Origin: Eunapius fragilis
Lineage: Eukaryota > Porifera > Demospongiae > Spongillida > Spongillidae
Length of the DNA: 64,000 nucleotides
Direction: 5' to 3'
Assembly (NCBI GenBank): GCA_963681505.1
Contig: OY811975.1
Coordinates: forward strand, 10,056,230 to 10,120,229
Shown here piece after piece: positions 43,512-54,200 of this stretch. Within the stretch, counting starts at the first letter, position 1. Every line of letters begins with the position of its first letter. The translations under genes and the position numbers were made by a program. The notes under the pieces are model-generated. The model ran no database searches, was not told the DNA's origin, and saw only the letters and a program-made list of their open reading frames with translations.

Positions 43512-44478
43512 CGGAAGTTTCGAATTCGCTAGAAACGTCCGATATAGGGATTTGACCCGACTATGAATATCATTTAAACGCGCGAGTGACGTGATCCGTT
43601 TATATCATAAAGAGACTCCGTAATCGAACGAGAAAACAAAAGTGGGCCATATCGTCGCTTATTTTATGTCGCAAAACGACGCGGTTGTAGAGGGATAAAA
43701 GGGTTACTGCCCGGAATTATCCTCCTCCTTCTTGACGATGCATAATTCAGCGCGGGATAAGAACGCATTTAAAGAATGGAAATTTCACCGCTAGCTTTGC
43801 CTTAATTCAGTGGTCAAATAGTCAATTGTTAATTGTATTGTTAGATTGGGCCGCACTAAACGCTACTAGCATCATTACAAAAGACAGTATCTTGACATGT
43901 TTAGAATTGTCGATACCAAACCAGAAAACTACAGGAGCAGTAAGTAGCAAATGATTTACAAATCATTATACGGTCAGTGTAAGACGCATAATTAGATATG
44001 AGAAAAATCTATAAAACAAGTAACTAAAAACATTCTCTATGAGAAAGTTGGTGCAGTGATATAGGATTTGAAGGCAATGGTGGTGTTAAAAGCAAGGAAA
44101 CAAGGGTCTGTAATGGTAAAAGAAAATGTCATAGTCCTATGCAACCTTTCGCAAATTAGCTATAGTGGTTGAATTGTCGATGTAGGAGTGTCCAATTCAC
44201 TTCAAAGCGGTAGACGAGTCTTGTCGCTTTTATTTATCAGTTACAAAGATATAACTGCGTAAAGTAATTGTACAGTTCCACATCTAACCAAGTTAATTAA
44301 TAAGTTTCTATATTTAGCACTCGAGCATAGCATAGGCTATAAACGGGCTAAATATAAGACTATAACATTTTCCCTTACTATTACAGACCCTTGTTTCCTT
44401 GCTTTTTACACCACCATTGCCTTCAAACCCTATATCTCATCAACTTTTTCATAGAGGAGAATGTTTCTAGTTACTTGA
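43512..44478 (+). mobile_element. Composite hairpin element with 170-bp insertion in its palindrome
   Basis: Begins with hairpin arms CGGAAGTTTC and GAAACGTCCG (one mismatch), then GATATAGGGATTTGACCCGAC, the shared body, a (CTC)n stretch near 43,725, and the palindrome 44,012-44,478. Its left arm (to 44,140) and right arm (from 44,310) are separated by about 170 bp (GCAACCTTTCGC... to ...TAAGTTTC) absent from the other copies. Confidence 0.72.
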
Positions 44479-44479
44479 T

Positions 44480-44910
44480 AAGAAAGATATAAAAATGATT
44501 CACGTTTGAATTGCTATAACTTCCGAACGGTAAACACTATTGATTTCCTATAAGCTTTAACTCGACTACGCCTCTGCTGATGCACTGTGCACTTTATCTC
44601 ATGATCATGGTTCTGATGTACTGTTGTGCGTCTATATATAATGCCCACGCAAAGAGTGGCACCAAAGAGAACCGACAGGCACAAGATTCAATTCTACATG
44701 ATCAGTACAGGTACTAAAGTACGTACCGTGTTGCGTATAGCTGAATCGATCGCTTAAAAGGAATCTTGTTTGCTGACTAACGTTTATAATAAGCGGGGTA
44801 GCACGGAAGTTATTGCGTATATTCATGTCTCGGAGAAACTGGAACCAGGTCGAAAGGGGGCGCCTCCAAACTATTTAGGAAAAGATGTTTTGACGTTACA
44901 TTATAAAAAA
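44480..44910. repeat. Inverted partner of 4,500-4,940
   Basis: Shares TTGCTATAACTTCCGAACGG, TATAAGCTTTAACTCGACTA and TCGGAGAAACTGGAACCAGG with the reverse complement of the 4.5-4.9 kb region. The duplication therefore continues outside the composite element. Confidence 0.78.
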
Positions 44911-45004
44911 TGAATTCTTCCAGACCCTTTGAAAAATTATACCAATTTGAAGTTACTTATGTTCACGGCTTCAGATTATGTTGTCGAAACCCTTCAAGCT
45001 ACCT

Positions 45005-45310
45005 CTGCTGCCTCATTTAGGTGTTTTCGGACAACTCCACATTAGCTAAACAAAAATATTCCGACGTTAATCGGTTAAGAAGATAGCTAAAATGTGCATG
45101 GATCTCTGTTAGTGCATGGTTTTTCCTATGCCAATGCATGGGTAGAAAAGATGAAGGTTGCCCGGCAAAAAAACACACAAAAATCTAAAGACCTGACAAA
45201 AGCTCTTTACTCCATGTTGCGTCTCGAGGGATCGCGCACGTTAATCATTGTTGATATAGGCCCCGTTTCCAATCCCCCTATAGTATTTCCGATTTGTGTC
45301 TAAACGGTCT
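45005..45310 (+). repeat. Repeat matching 57,245-57,530
   Basis: Shares AAGAAGATAGCTAAAATGTG, CATGGATCTCTGTTAGTGCA and GGTAGAAA.GATGAAGGTTGC. A 69-codon frame (45,094-45,303) and its 67-codon counterpart at 57,304 diverge at the end; coding status is unclear. Confidence 0.7.
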
Positions 45311-45439
45311 GGCTAGGTTGTTTGTGACTACTGTTTTCGATATCAATGACGTTATGAGGGGGTAATATGGAAACGTCACAATGACGTTATCATTTCCAAA
45401 ATAGTTTGGAGACGCCCCCTTAGAGGCTATTCTGATTTG

Positions 45440-45700
45440 GGTGTAATATTTCTTTTATACATGTGGTGATTAGGTATTCCGCCGAAATAGACATTGAATT
45501 CACCAGACTGAAATGTGGTGAATTAGGTAACGTGGTGAATTAAGTATTCCGCCGGAATTAACATTGCGCCACGAGCGAAGTGTGTATCATGAAATATATA
45601 ATGTGGCACGCGGATACATATACCCTCTGTACGTCACTTGCAACTATCAGTTAGCGTGCAGAGTAATCACTATTCGCAATGGCAGGTGAGGTAGCGGGGC
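45440..45700 (+). pseudogene. Promoter and first-exon relic of a CD225-like gene
   Basis: TCATGAAATATATAATGTGGC...GCGGATACATATACCCTCTG, then GCAGAGTAATCACTATTCGC and ATGGCAG|GTGAGG at 45,679, parallel the promoter and 7-nt first exon of the CD225 genes (ATGGAAG|GTAAGC). No later exons follow. A second relic lies at 57,590-57,830. The palindromic ATTCCGCCGGAAT occurs in both. Confidence 0.5.
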
Positions 45701-45779
45701 GGGGTAGTCTTGGCATACATTGGCGGGCTCTGGGTTGGATGCATCTAAGTACAAACCCCGGCAAAATGTCAGCACTTTA

Positions 45780-45927
45780 AACACATTATTATGCATTTCA
45801 TTATAATTATAGCCATAGTAATCAGTAGGAGGAAAATCTTTCAGGAGACTTCTATAGATTTCAATCAGGCTGGCATGCGCACTGTCATAGCAGGAATAAA
45901 AATTGCGCTACTACCTTAGTGAATCAT
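45780..45927 (+). repeat. CD225-promoter-type sequence split by an insertion
   Basis: The stretch from CAGTAGGAGGAAAATCTTTC to TTAGTGAATCAT matches 39,700-39,817. It resumes as GAAATATTTAACTTCCGGCATGC at 47,073. The 1,145 bp between are the inserted composite element. Confidence 0.85.
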
Positions 45928-47072
45928 CGAGAGTTACGTTAGTAACTCTCATATAGGATTTGACCCCGATTATGAATGTCATTAAAAAAACGCTACCCGC
46001 TTCTAACAAGACTCCCGACGAGCGGATGGCTTACCTTGTTATCGTCGTCGTACAAGAAGGCAACAACAAGCAGTTTCGTGTTTGTTTGATGTCACAAAAC
46101 CGTGTGGTTGTAGAGAACAAAACAATTTTCGAAACTCGTACCCAGTCTCACGTATTTCTCGTTCTTCTTCTTGTTCTTGTTCTTGTTCTTGTTCTTGTTC
46201 TTGACCACGCATAACTCGGGATAGGAACACTTTTAAGAAATGAAAATTACACCAATGGCTTCAGAATTCGTTGGCATTCTCGCTTCTGTGGTCAAAACGT
46301 CTCGAGGCTACATGACATATATCGGTGGTTGTGTTAGCAAATCACGTATAGTTAAGCTTACTGCACTGACACGACTCGGATAGGTCCTATTTCGCTCTTT
46401 ATACGAAGTACTAGCAGTATAAATCATGTAATCAAATGTGTATGGTCTGGGCACTACACGTAGTGGTAATTAACTGTGGCGGTTATAGTAACGTGCACGT
46501 GCGTATTAGAATCATTCTTGTTATTCGATCGTTGTAAGTTTGACGCTCTTTGTAACTTAGTGAAGTAGTTTTTTTTTTTCTAAATGCCTTCACGTGCAAG
46601 GTACAGATCCTAAACAATGACAGCGATATTGCCATAGCCCTGAACGTGCATCTCGCTCGGCGAAAAGAGTTAAGGTCACTCAAAGGTATGTCGTACCTTT
46701 ACAACCTCCCTCTCATATCACGATGGATTACTTAACATGCTATATGGCTCATAATCGGGTACGAATAAAAATCAATGAAACAAGTAAATAAAAAACATTC
46801 TCTATGAGAAAGTTGGTGGCATATAGGATTTGAAGGCAATGGTGGTGTAAAAAGGAAGGAAACAAGGGTCTAATAATAAGGGAAAATGGAATAGTCCTAT
46901 ATTTAGCACATTTCTATATGCAGGATATAGTATGTTGTTCGTGTGCTAAATATAGGACTATTCCATTTTCCCTTATTATTAGACCCTTGTTTCCTTCCTT
47001 TTTACACCACCATTGCCTTCAAATCCTATATGCCACCAACTTTCTCATAGAGAATGTTTTTTATTTACTTGT
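45928..47072 (+). mobile_element. Complete composite hairpin element (1,145 bp) with known empty site
   Basis: Boundaries are set by the uninterrupted paralogue at 39,811-39,835 (GAATCAT|GAAATATTTAAC). It begins CGAGAGTTAC with a perfect 9-bp hairpin (arms 45,929-45,937 and 45,942-45,950, loop GTTA). ATATAGGATTTGACCCCG and a body of about 180 bp follow, then (CTTGTT)n at 46,160-46,200, about 570 bp of AT-rich sequence, and the palindrome 46,778-47,072 ending TTTATTTACTTGT. No target duplication longer than 1 bp. No ORF of note. Non-autonomous; superfamily not recognised. Confidence 0.85.
46778..47072. repeat. Palindromic foldback part, copy 7
   Basis: Arms of about 130 nt meet near 46,925. 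The inner segment GGGTCTAATAATAAGGGAAA is perfectly complemented by TTTCCCTTATTATTAGACCC. Confidence 0.88.
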
Positions 47073-47111
47073 GAAATATTTAACTTCCGGCATGCGGTAC
47101 CTTCAAATTGC

Positions 47112-47200
47112 ACTTCGTCTATGAAAAGGCAAATTAGGCAGCGGTCATCGATGTTTGTAGTAGTTAACGGAGAGCTGCACTATAAGAAAGGACAAGATCA
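47112..47200 (+). pseudogene. Possible integrase N-terminal fragment ending at a splice-donor-like site
   Basis: RSSMFVVVNGELHYKKG resembles the short strand-rich segment (F.V.DG.L.YK) before the zinc-binding region in gypsy/Ginger integrases. It ends at CAG|GTAAGC. Only about 28 codons, so tentative. Confidence 0.3.
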
Positions 47201-47289
47201 GGTAAGCTGGGCTATTGGACACACTCGCGCTTACGACTTTATCGCACATAACTTTTGACTGTCAGATAGTAAATAAACATGAATATATT

Positions 47290-47730
47290 AACAACAGGAA
47301 AAGAGGAGGATTGTTTGATTATGAGACCGGCCCTGTGGTGGATTTGCCTCAATTCATCACAATGCGTTACGTTTTACTGATTACAGCATCACTATTCACT
47401 GAGATATGCCATGCAATGGAACATGGCCTACGAATAGCTTAAGTGTAAAACAGCCATATATGCAGATAAATCTTACTGACGTATTTAGACGTGGTGGAAA
47501 AAAATTAAGAAGAATTTTCTTTGTCGTCAAAGTGTTCAATCCTTTAATCATAATATCAATGCACCACTTGCTCAATATTATCGCCGCCCACGACAGAACA
47601 AACGAAGGTCATTGTCCCACTGCAATGGCTATACACAATAGAATTGCTTGCCGAAAGAAACACCAACTATACAGCCTTACCTAGTTCTGGCTTCATAGTT
47701 AGATGGAGCTTCTCATCGGTAAATACGTTC
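47290..47730 (+). repeat. Dispersed repeat matching 34,540-34,950
   Basis: Direct match in several blocks, including GACGTGGTGG and TTTGTCGTCAAAGTGTTCAA. It precedes the Cys-rich ORF here, whereas at 34.5 kb it follows the Zn-binding relic, so both may come from one larger element. Confidence 0.7.
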
Positions 47731-47866
47731 AGGGTTCACCGTGTTCATACCATCGTCCAGCTTCAACTAAATCTTTTTGATAGCCCAATTGACCTCATGT
47801 GCTTGGCTGGCTCTATTACCTCTCCATTCTCTCACTTCTTTTGTCAGTTTTGTTTGTATTTTATTT

Positions 47867-48319
47867 ATGGCGCGCGATTGGAAGGGTTCGACTTCTCAAA
47901 ACGCGCTTGACCCCCAGCATGGCGGCCTCTCCTCAAGTCTCTCTCAAGCATCTCATAGTCCCTCTCAGAGAACGTCAGCGGAGCGGACATTAAGTAAGCC
48001 AAGCGGCCGTCGAAAATGCTGTCGTTGTAATGGAGTCAACGCTCGCTGTACGTTTTGTGCGTGTGCCAAAGCTAATCGTGCGTGTACTGATTGCCTACCG
48101 TCAAAACACAGTTGTTGCCAAAATGTATCATCCTATCTTACCACATCGTCAAATGCACCTACCGACAGTACCTCGCAGCATCTCTACCAGCATACCTCCC
48201 AATCTTCTCGTTCTCAGCAGCTGCCATTGCAACAGCTGCCTTCACCTTCAATAGGGCTACATGTCTATGGATCTCCAAGTCCTTCTCACCTAGTTACAGG
48301 TGTCGGGTCGCAACCCTAG
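47867..48319 (+). CDS. Cys-rich transposon-type ORF, 150 aa
   Basis: Starts at ATG 47,867 (ATGGCGCGCGATTGG). Residues about 40-80 hold a dense cysteine cluster (RRKCCRCNGVNARCTFCAC, then CTDCLPSKHSCC). A Ser/Gln-rich tail follows. Such CxxC/CxC-rich modules occur, as I recall, in ORFs of retroelements and DNA transposons of sponges and cnidarians, and probably bind zinc or nucleic acid. No catalytic domain follows; the 164-bp satellite begins 50 bp downstream. I cannot tell whether it is a host gene or a mobile-element remnant. The frame is intact. Confidence 0.45.
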   Translation: MARDWKGSTSQNALDPQHGGLSSSLSQASHSPSQRTSAERTLSKPSGRRKCCRCNGVNARCTFCACAKANRACTDCLPSKHSCCQNVSSYLTTSSNAPTDSTSQHLYQHTSQSSRSQQLPLQQLPSPSIGLHVYGSPSPSHLVTGVGSQP

Positions 48320-48368
48320 CAAAAAATCCTGTAAGAATTTATAAGAATTATAATGAGTTAAGAATATG

Positions 48369-49262
48369 CAAGAAATTGGGACCAAGATCTTATTAGGAAC
48401 CCCATAAGATCTGACAAGAATCTTATAAGTTTCTTACAAGAACCTTGAAGATATCTTAAAGGAACTTGTAAAATTCTTACAGGATTCTTACAAGATCCTA
48501 TTACTAATTCCTACAGGATTCTTATAAGATTCAAGAAATTGGGACCAAGATCTTATTAGGAATCCTGTAGGATCTGATAAGAATCTTATAAGTTTCTTAC
48601 AAGAATCTTGAAAGTATCTTAAAGGAACTTGTATGATTCTTATACAGGATTCTTACAAGATCCTATTACTAATTCCTACAGGATTCTTATAAGATTCAAG
48701 AAATTGGGACCAAGATCTTATTAGGAATCCTGTAGGATCTGATAAGAATCTTATACGTTTCCTACAAGAATCTTGAAGGTATCTTAAAGAAACTTGTATG
48801 ATTCTTATACAGGATTCTTACAAGATCCTATTAATTATTCCTACAGGAATCTTATAAGATTCAAGAAATTGGGACCAAGATCTTATTAGGAATCCTGTAG
48901 GATCTGATAAGATACTTATAAGTATCCTACAACAATCTTGAAGGTATCTTAAAGGAACTTGTATGATTCTTATACAGGATTCTTACAAGATCCTATTACT
49001 TATTCCTACAGGAATCTTATAAGAATCAAGAAATTGGGACCAAGATCTTATTAGGAATCCTGTAGGATCTGATAAGATACTTATAAGTTTCTTACAAGAA
49101 TCTTGAAGGTATCTTAAAGGAACTTGTATAATTCTTACAGGATTCTTACAAGATCCTATTACTAAATACTATAGGAATCTTACAAGATGCAAGAAATTGG
49201 GATCAAGATCTCATTGGGAATCCTGTAGGATCCGACAGGAACTTAAGTAAAGAATCTAACAC
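48369..49262. repeat. ~164-bp satellite, 5.4 units
   Basis: Unit starts (CAAGAAATTGGG) at 48,369, 48,532, 48,697, 48,862, 49,027 and 49,190, giving periods of 163-165 bp. The unit is itself built from near-palindromic words such as AAGAATCTTATAAG, AGATCTTATTAGGAATCC and TAAGATTCTT. Confidence 0.95.
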
Positions 49263-50510
49263 GGTCCTTGTACAATTCTTATTGGCTCATCCATGAAATA
49301 AGTTCCTAGTCAGTTAATTGTATTTCATTTCCTGGAATGCAAGAAAATTGGGGACCAGGATATGTAAAGGAATTCCTTATGATCTATAAGATTCATTTGA
49401 ACATATTCTTAAAAGATATATTAAAGCTTTCTTGTACGAGATTCATATATATAAATGTACTAACCAAAAATTACAAATACAAAAATACATTCCTTTCAAT
49501 GTTACATATAGTTCACTTTGAGTTTCCTCTCACTTTCTTTAAAATGTCCAGGCATTTTGGTTGCAGCTAGTTATTATGTCATTTCCTTTGCAAATCATAG
49601 TCCCTTTTCCAAATTTGACTTCTATGCACTCTAAAAATGATAAAATTACAAAGCTTTATTACACCACAAAAATGATGCACAAAATATATTTATACATTCT
49701 TTTTATTACCCCCTTCTTGTGCTTATCCCTCAAGCTACCCTTCATTTCCCATCGTATCTTAAATCCTTTTACTGTCCAAATGTATCCCTTAAATTGTAGT
49801 GCACTCGTTACATACTTACCTTCAATAAGAGCTACTCGTTTAGGAGAAAGGTTTAGCTTTTCACATTGATCTGATTTTTTTTAATACAACGATTTTGACA
49901 TCTACTCATCCGTAAACAATGATTGCATAAGTCGCCTAGCATATTTGCTAGGCTCAGTAGCTGGAATGGCCAGCAGATTCACACCGTTACAGTTGTGAAA
50001 TGCTTGACATCCTCAGCATTAGTGATTACCCGAGGAGCATGTGCAGGGATGGTAGACTACACATACAAAGTAGAAAATGTAACCACTAATTAATTTTTTT
50101 ATTTCCATTACCTTTGTATCACTAGCTGATAGCCACATCTGCGTCAGCTCCAGAAGAGTGGTATTGATGGATTTCTGAAAATGACTATTTCAAATACATC
50201 CTCATAAATTTACCAAGTAGAACAAACAATCTCCGGCCGGCTCAAGAGAACATGTATCCTTATTATTTCATTTTTGGGGAGAAGAGGAAAGAGGAACCAG
50301 AAAGAGAAGAATCTTGTATTAAATTTTTTTTTTGGTTAAATTATATTTTTTACAGTGTCACTTACCGTTTGTTGTCACTTGAAACAAGATCTACACTATA
50401 TTACCATTATCGTCACGTGCTATTAATATTACATTTACAAATAGCTCAACCCATGGTAAAATTATTACAACATTCAACAGAAATTAATCATGCAAGATGT
50501 ACATACAATA
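49263..50510. other. AT-rich region without recognised gene
   Basis: Short frames only (77, 102 and 100 codons), of AT-rich composition and without motifs. No repeat match was noticed. Confidence 0.5.
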
Positions 50511-50512
50511 TA

Positions 50513-50611
50513 TGTAGAGTATGTGGGACGCCATGTCTGCGCATGCGCAGTTAGATATTTTAGCTTGTGTGGCTGTATGAGTTTACTCTGATTGTGGCTA
50601 AAGATATTACA
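50513..50611 (+). repeat. 5' LTR
   Basis: 99 bp, TGTAGAG...ATTACA, containing TGCGCATGCGCA. Identical to the 3' LTR. Confidence 0.92.
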
Positions 50612-50630
50612 TTGGCGACGAGGGTGGGAT
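50612..50630 (+). other. Probable primer-binding site
   Basis: TTGGCGACGAGGGTGGGAT starts directly after the 5' LTR. The matching tRNA is not identified. Confidence 0.6.
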
Positions 50631-50635
50631 GAAAG

Positions 50636-51289
50636 ATGCCCACATTTGGCCATATTTCAGAGTTTGTGGTTGAAGATGAGCGTATCTCGGCGTACCTCGA
50701 GCGGGTGGAGCTATACTTTGGAGCCAACGATATTGCACCTGAAAAAAAGGTGGCTATCTTTCTGAGTGTGATTGGCGCGAAGACATACGCGGTGCTGAGG
50801 AGTTTAGTAGCACCTGCCCAGCCAAAGGATAAGCCCTTTGCGGAACTGAAAACGCTATTAAAAGCGCACTATGATCCGAAGCCATTGGTCATAGCGGAGA
50901 GGTTTCTGTTTTATAGAAGAGACCAGACAGCCGAAGAATCTGTATCGGATTTCCTGGTAGAACTGAGAAGACTGGCTTCACATTGTGAATTTGGGCAGTT
51001 CTTGGATGAAGCCTTGCGGGATAGACTGGTCTGTGGTCTAAGAAATGACACCACTCAAAAGCGGTTGCTGTCAGAAGCGGATTTGACACTGGCCAAGGCA
51101 GTTCAAATAGCTTCTAGTATGGAGTCGGCAGGGAAACAGTCTCTACAGTTTCAAGTGACAAGACCAGGGGCCATATGTCAGGTGCGTGTATCATGTAATC
51201 GTTGCAATTCCACTGACCATTCGGTTCGGGAGTGTCGGATTAAGGACTCAGTGGTGTGTTTTCGGTGTAAAAAAAAGGACACATTGTAA
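50636..51289 (+). CDS. Gag protein ending at a potential -1 frameshift site
   Basis: Capsid-like region with LERVELYFGANDI, LLKAHYDPKPLVIAERF and RRDQTAEESVSDFLVELR, then the nucleocapsid. The first zinc knuckle is complete (CNRCNSTDHSVREC, CX2CX4HX4C). The second begins CFRCKKK, and the frame then runs into TAA at 51,287. Reading one base back at the A8 run (51,269-51,276; heptamer A AAA AAG) would restore the remaining His and Cys of the second knuckle and join the pol frame. This is either a programmed -1 shift or a 1-nt loss. Confidence 0.85.
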   Translation: MPTFGHISEFVVEDERISAYLERVELYFGANDIAPEKKVAIFLSVIGAKTYAVLRSLVAPAQPKDKPFAELKTLLKAHYDPKPLVIAERFLFYRRDQTAEESVSDFLVELRRLASHCEFGQFLDEALRDRLVCGLRNDTTQKRLLSEADLTLAKAVQIASSMESAGKQSLQFQVTRPGAICQVRVSCNRCNSTDHSVRECRIKDSVVCFRCKKKDTL

Positions 51290-54200
51290 GAGCCTGTCGG
51301 GAGAGGGGACAGTCACAGTCGGCATCTGCAGCAGGTAGAGAGGCAAGAAAGGCAAAACCAGGTTCTCTGAGCACAAAATGGGTGGATACTGAAGAGGAAG
51401 AGGAGGTTGCAGTACAGACAGTGTATGTGGTAAATGGCGATGGCCCGTTTGGAGAGCCCATTTCAGTTTCACTGCAGGTAAATGAGGTGATTCTACCAAT
51501 GGAGATTGATACTGGGGCAGCGGTCTCCATAATTCCAGAAAGAGTGCGCCAAGAGCTGTTTCCATATTTGAAGCCACAGAAAACCAGGGTACGACTGCGT
51601 ACCTATACAGCAGAGCAGATGACAGTCATGGGTACGATTGCTGTGCAAGTGAAGTATAAGAACCAAACTAGGACCCTATCCTTATTTGTAGTGAACACAG
51701 ATGGACCTACCTTATTAGGCCGGGATTGGATGAGACAGCTAAAGCTGGATTGGTCAATGGTGAACCAGGTAGTGATGGAAAAGAAGGGACGGTTGGAAAC
51801 AATCATGAGGAAGTATGATGAGTTATTTAAGCCAGCAATGGGTGCTATCCAGGGGTTCAAGGCAAAGTTGACAGTCAAGGCTGATGCTCATCCTAAGTTC
51901 TGCAAAGCTAGATCTGTACCATTTTCAATTAAGCAACGTGTTGGAGAGGAATTGGATCGTTTGGAGAAGGAAGGAATTGTGGAAAGAGTAATGCACAGTG
52001 ATTGGGCTACTCCCATAGTGCCAGTTCCCAAGAAGGATGGAACTTTTCGAATTTGTGGAGACTATAAAGTTACAGTCAACCTGGCACTGGAAGTGGACCA
52101 GTATCCACTTCCCAAACCGGAAGATATATTTGCCACACTAGCTGGAGGAACCGCATTTTCGAAAATAGACTTGTCACAGGCCTACCAACAGTTGCTGCTG
52201 GATAAAGAGTCTCAGCAATATCTGACCGTCAACACTCATCAAGGCTTATACAGATATAAGCGCCTTACATTTGGAGTTGCCTCAGCACCCGCGATATTCC
52301 AAAGAGTGATGGATAGCATGCTTCAAGGAATTCCAAATGTTGTGTGTTACGTGGATGACATCTTGGTGACTGGGGCGACCATTGAAGTTCACCTTGACAA
52401 CTTGGAGGCAGTGTTGCATCGGCTTCAGCAACATGATGTGAGGGTGAACAAGGAGAAAAGTGTGTTCCTGGCTAAGACAGTCACGTATTTAGGACACGTA
52501 ATTGATGCAGAAGGATTATACAAGTCACCCACCTTAACAGAAGCCATAGTGAAGGCACCACCTCCACGAAATACCCAGGAACTGCGATCCTTTTTAGGAA
52601 TGCTCAATTATTATGGAAAGTTCATTCCTAACTTGGCTACCTTACTTCATCCCTTAAATGGATTGCTGCGGTCCAGAGTGACATGGCAGTGGTCAGCCCA
52701 GTGTTGTCAAACATTTGAGAAGGCCAAGGAGGCGTTACAAGCATCCAGTGTGTTGGTGCACTATGACACAGATCTTCCTCTTGTGTTGGCTGCGGATGCT
52801 TCTAGCTATGGAGTGGGTGCAGTGATCTCACATGTGTTACCCAGTGGGGAGGAAAAGCCAATAGCCTTTGCATCTCGTACACTAACCAGATCTGAAGAGA
52901 ACTATGCTCAACTGGAGAAGGAGGCGCTGGCCTTGGTGTTTGGAGTAAAAAAGTTTCATCAGTTTCTGTATGGTCACCAGTTCACCTTGTTGACTGATCA
53001 TAAACCACTGGTCAACCACCATCCTGGGTTCACACACAGGAATTCCTCCTCTAGCTGCTGCTAGGCTGCAACGTTGGGCCCTACTACTGTCAGCTTACCA
53101 ATATGACATACAGTATAGACAGTCGGAGTGTCACGGGAATGCTGATGCTCTCTCTAGGCTACCCATTGTCGGTACTCCTGTGGAAGAGGAAGGCACTACG
53201 GACGCAGAGGTGTACAATGTGACTCAGTTAGAAACCTTACCCGTCACGTATCAGCAGTTGAAAACAGCTACTAATCATGACCCGATACTGGGTCAGGTGG
53301 TGCAGTGTATCAGGAATGGTTGGCCTGTTGCAGCTGTGGAGGAGCTCAAGCCATATGTGGCTAGAAAACTGGAGTTGACACTACAGGACGAGACGACTGT
53401 GTATTGTGGGGAACACGAGTGGTAATACCAAACAAACTGCAGGCAGCTATTCTGGAGGAACTACACAAGGATCATGCTGGTATCTGTCGTATTAAGGCTC
53501 TGGCCCGGAGTTACGTTTGGTGGCCAGGGTTGGATCGCGAGGTGGAGCAGTTGGTAAAATCATGCTTGCCATGTCAGAGTGTTAGAAATGCACCAAGTGT
53601 AGCCCCGTTACACCCCTGGGTGTGGCCTGCTAAACCATGGCAACGTATTCATGTTGACTTTGCTGGTCCAGTTGGGAAGCACATGTTGATGGTCGTTGTA
53701 GATGCTCATTCTAAGTGGCCGGAAGTGATAGAGATGACTTCGACCACTTCAGAGTTGACCATTCAAGCATTGCGAGGCTTGTTTGCGGCACATGGCTTGC
53801 CTGATCAGGTGGTTTCGGATAATGGGCCACAGTTTGTGTCAAAGGAGTTTCAACGGTTTATGAAGGAGAATGGTATTAAACACACACGGTGTGCGCCATA
53901 CCATCCCTCCTCGAATGGTCTTGCTGAGCGATTTGTGCAGACATTGAAGCATGCACTGAGGCGCACCAAAGATATCGGGAGAACCTTTCAACATCGCTTG
54001 GCCGGTTTCTTGTTAGCCTATCGCACAACACCGCATGCAACGACTAATGTGGCTCCATGTGAGCTATTGATGAACAGGTAGATTTCAACTCGATTGGATC
54101 TACTCTACCCTGATGTAGAATCTCGGGTGGCCAAAAATATGTCACGGCAAAAAGCCATGCATGATGTGCATGCAAAGGCAAGGGAATTTTTAGTTGGCCA

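Noticed and set aside
45928-47072. Helitron assignment for the composite element
   Set aside because: Ends do not show TC at one side and CTRR after a hairpin at the other, and the insertion point is not A|T in either orientation. Left unclassified.
49561-50554. Three plus-strand frames of about 100 codons in AT-rich DNA
   Set aside because: Composition follows the local AT bias, with no domain, splice or promoter evidence.
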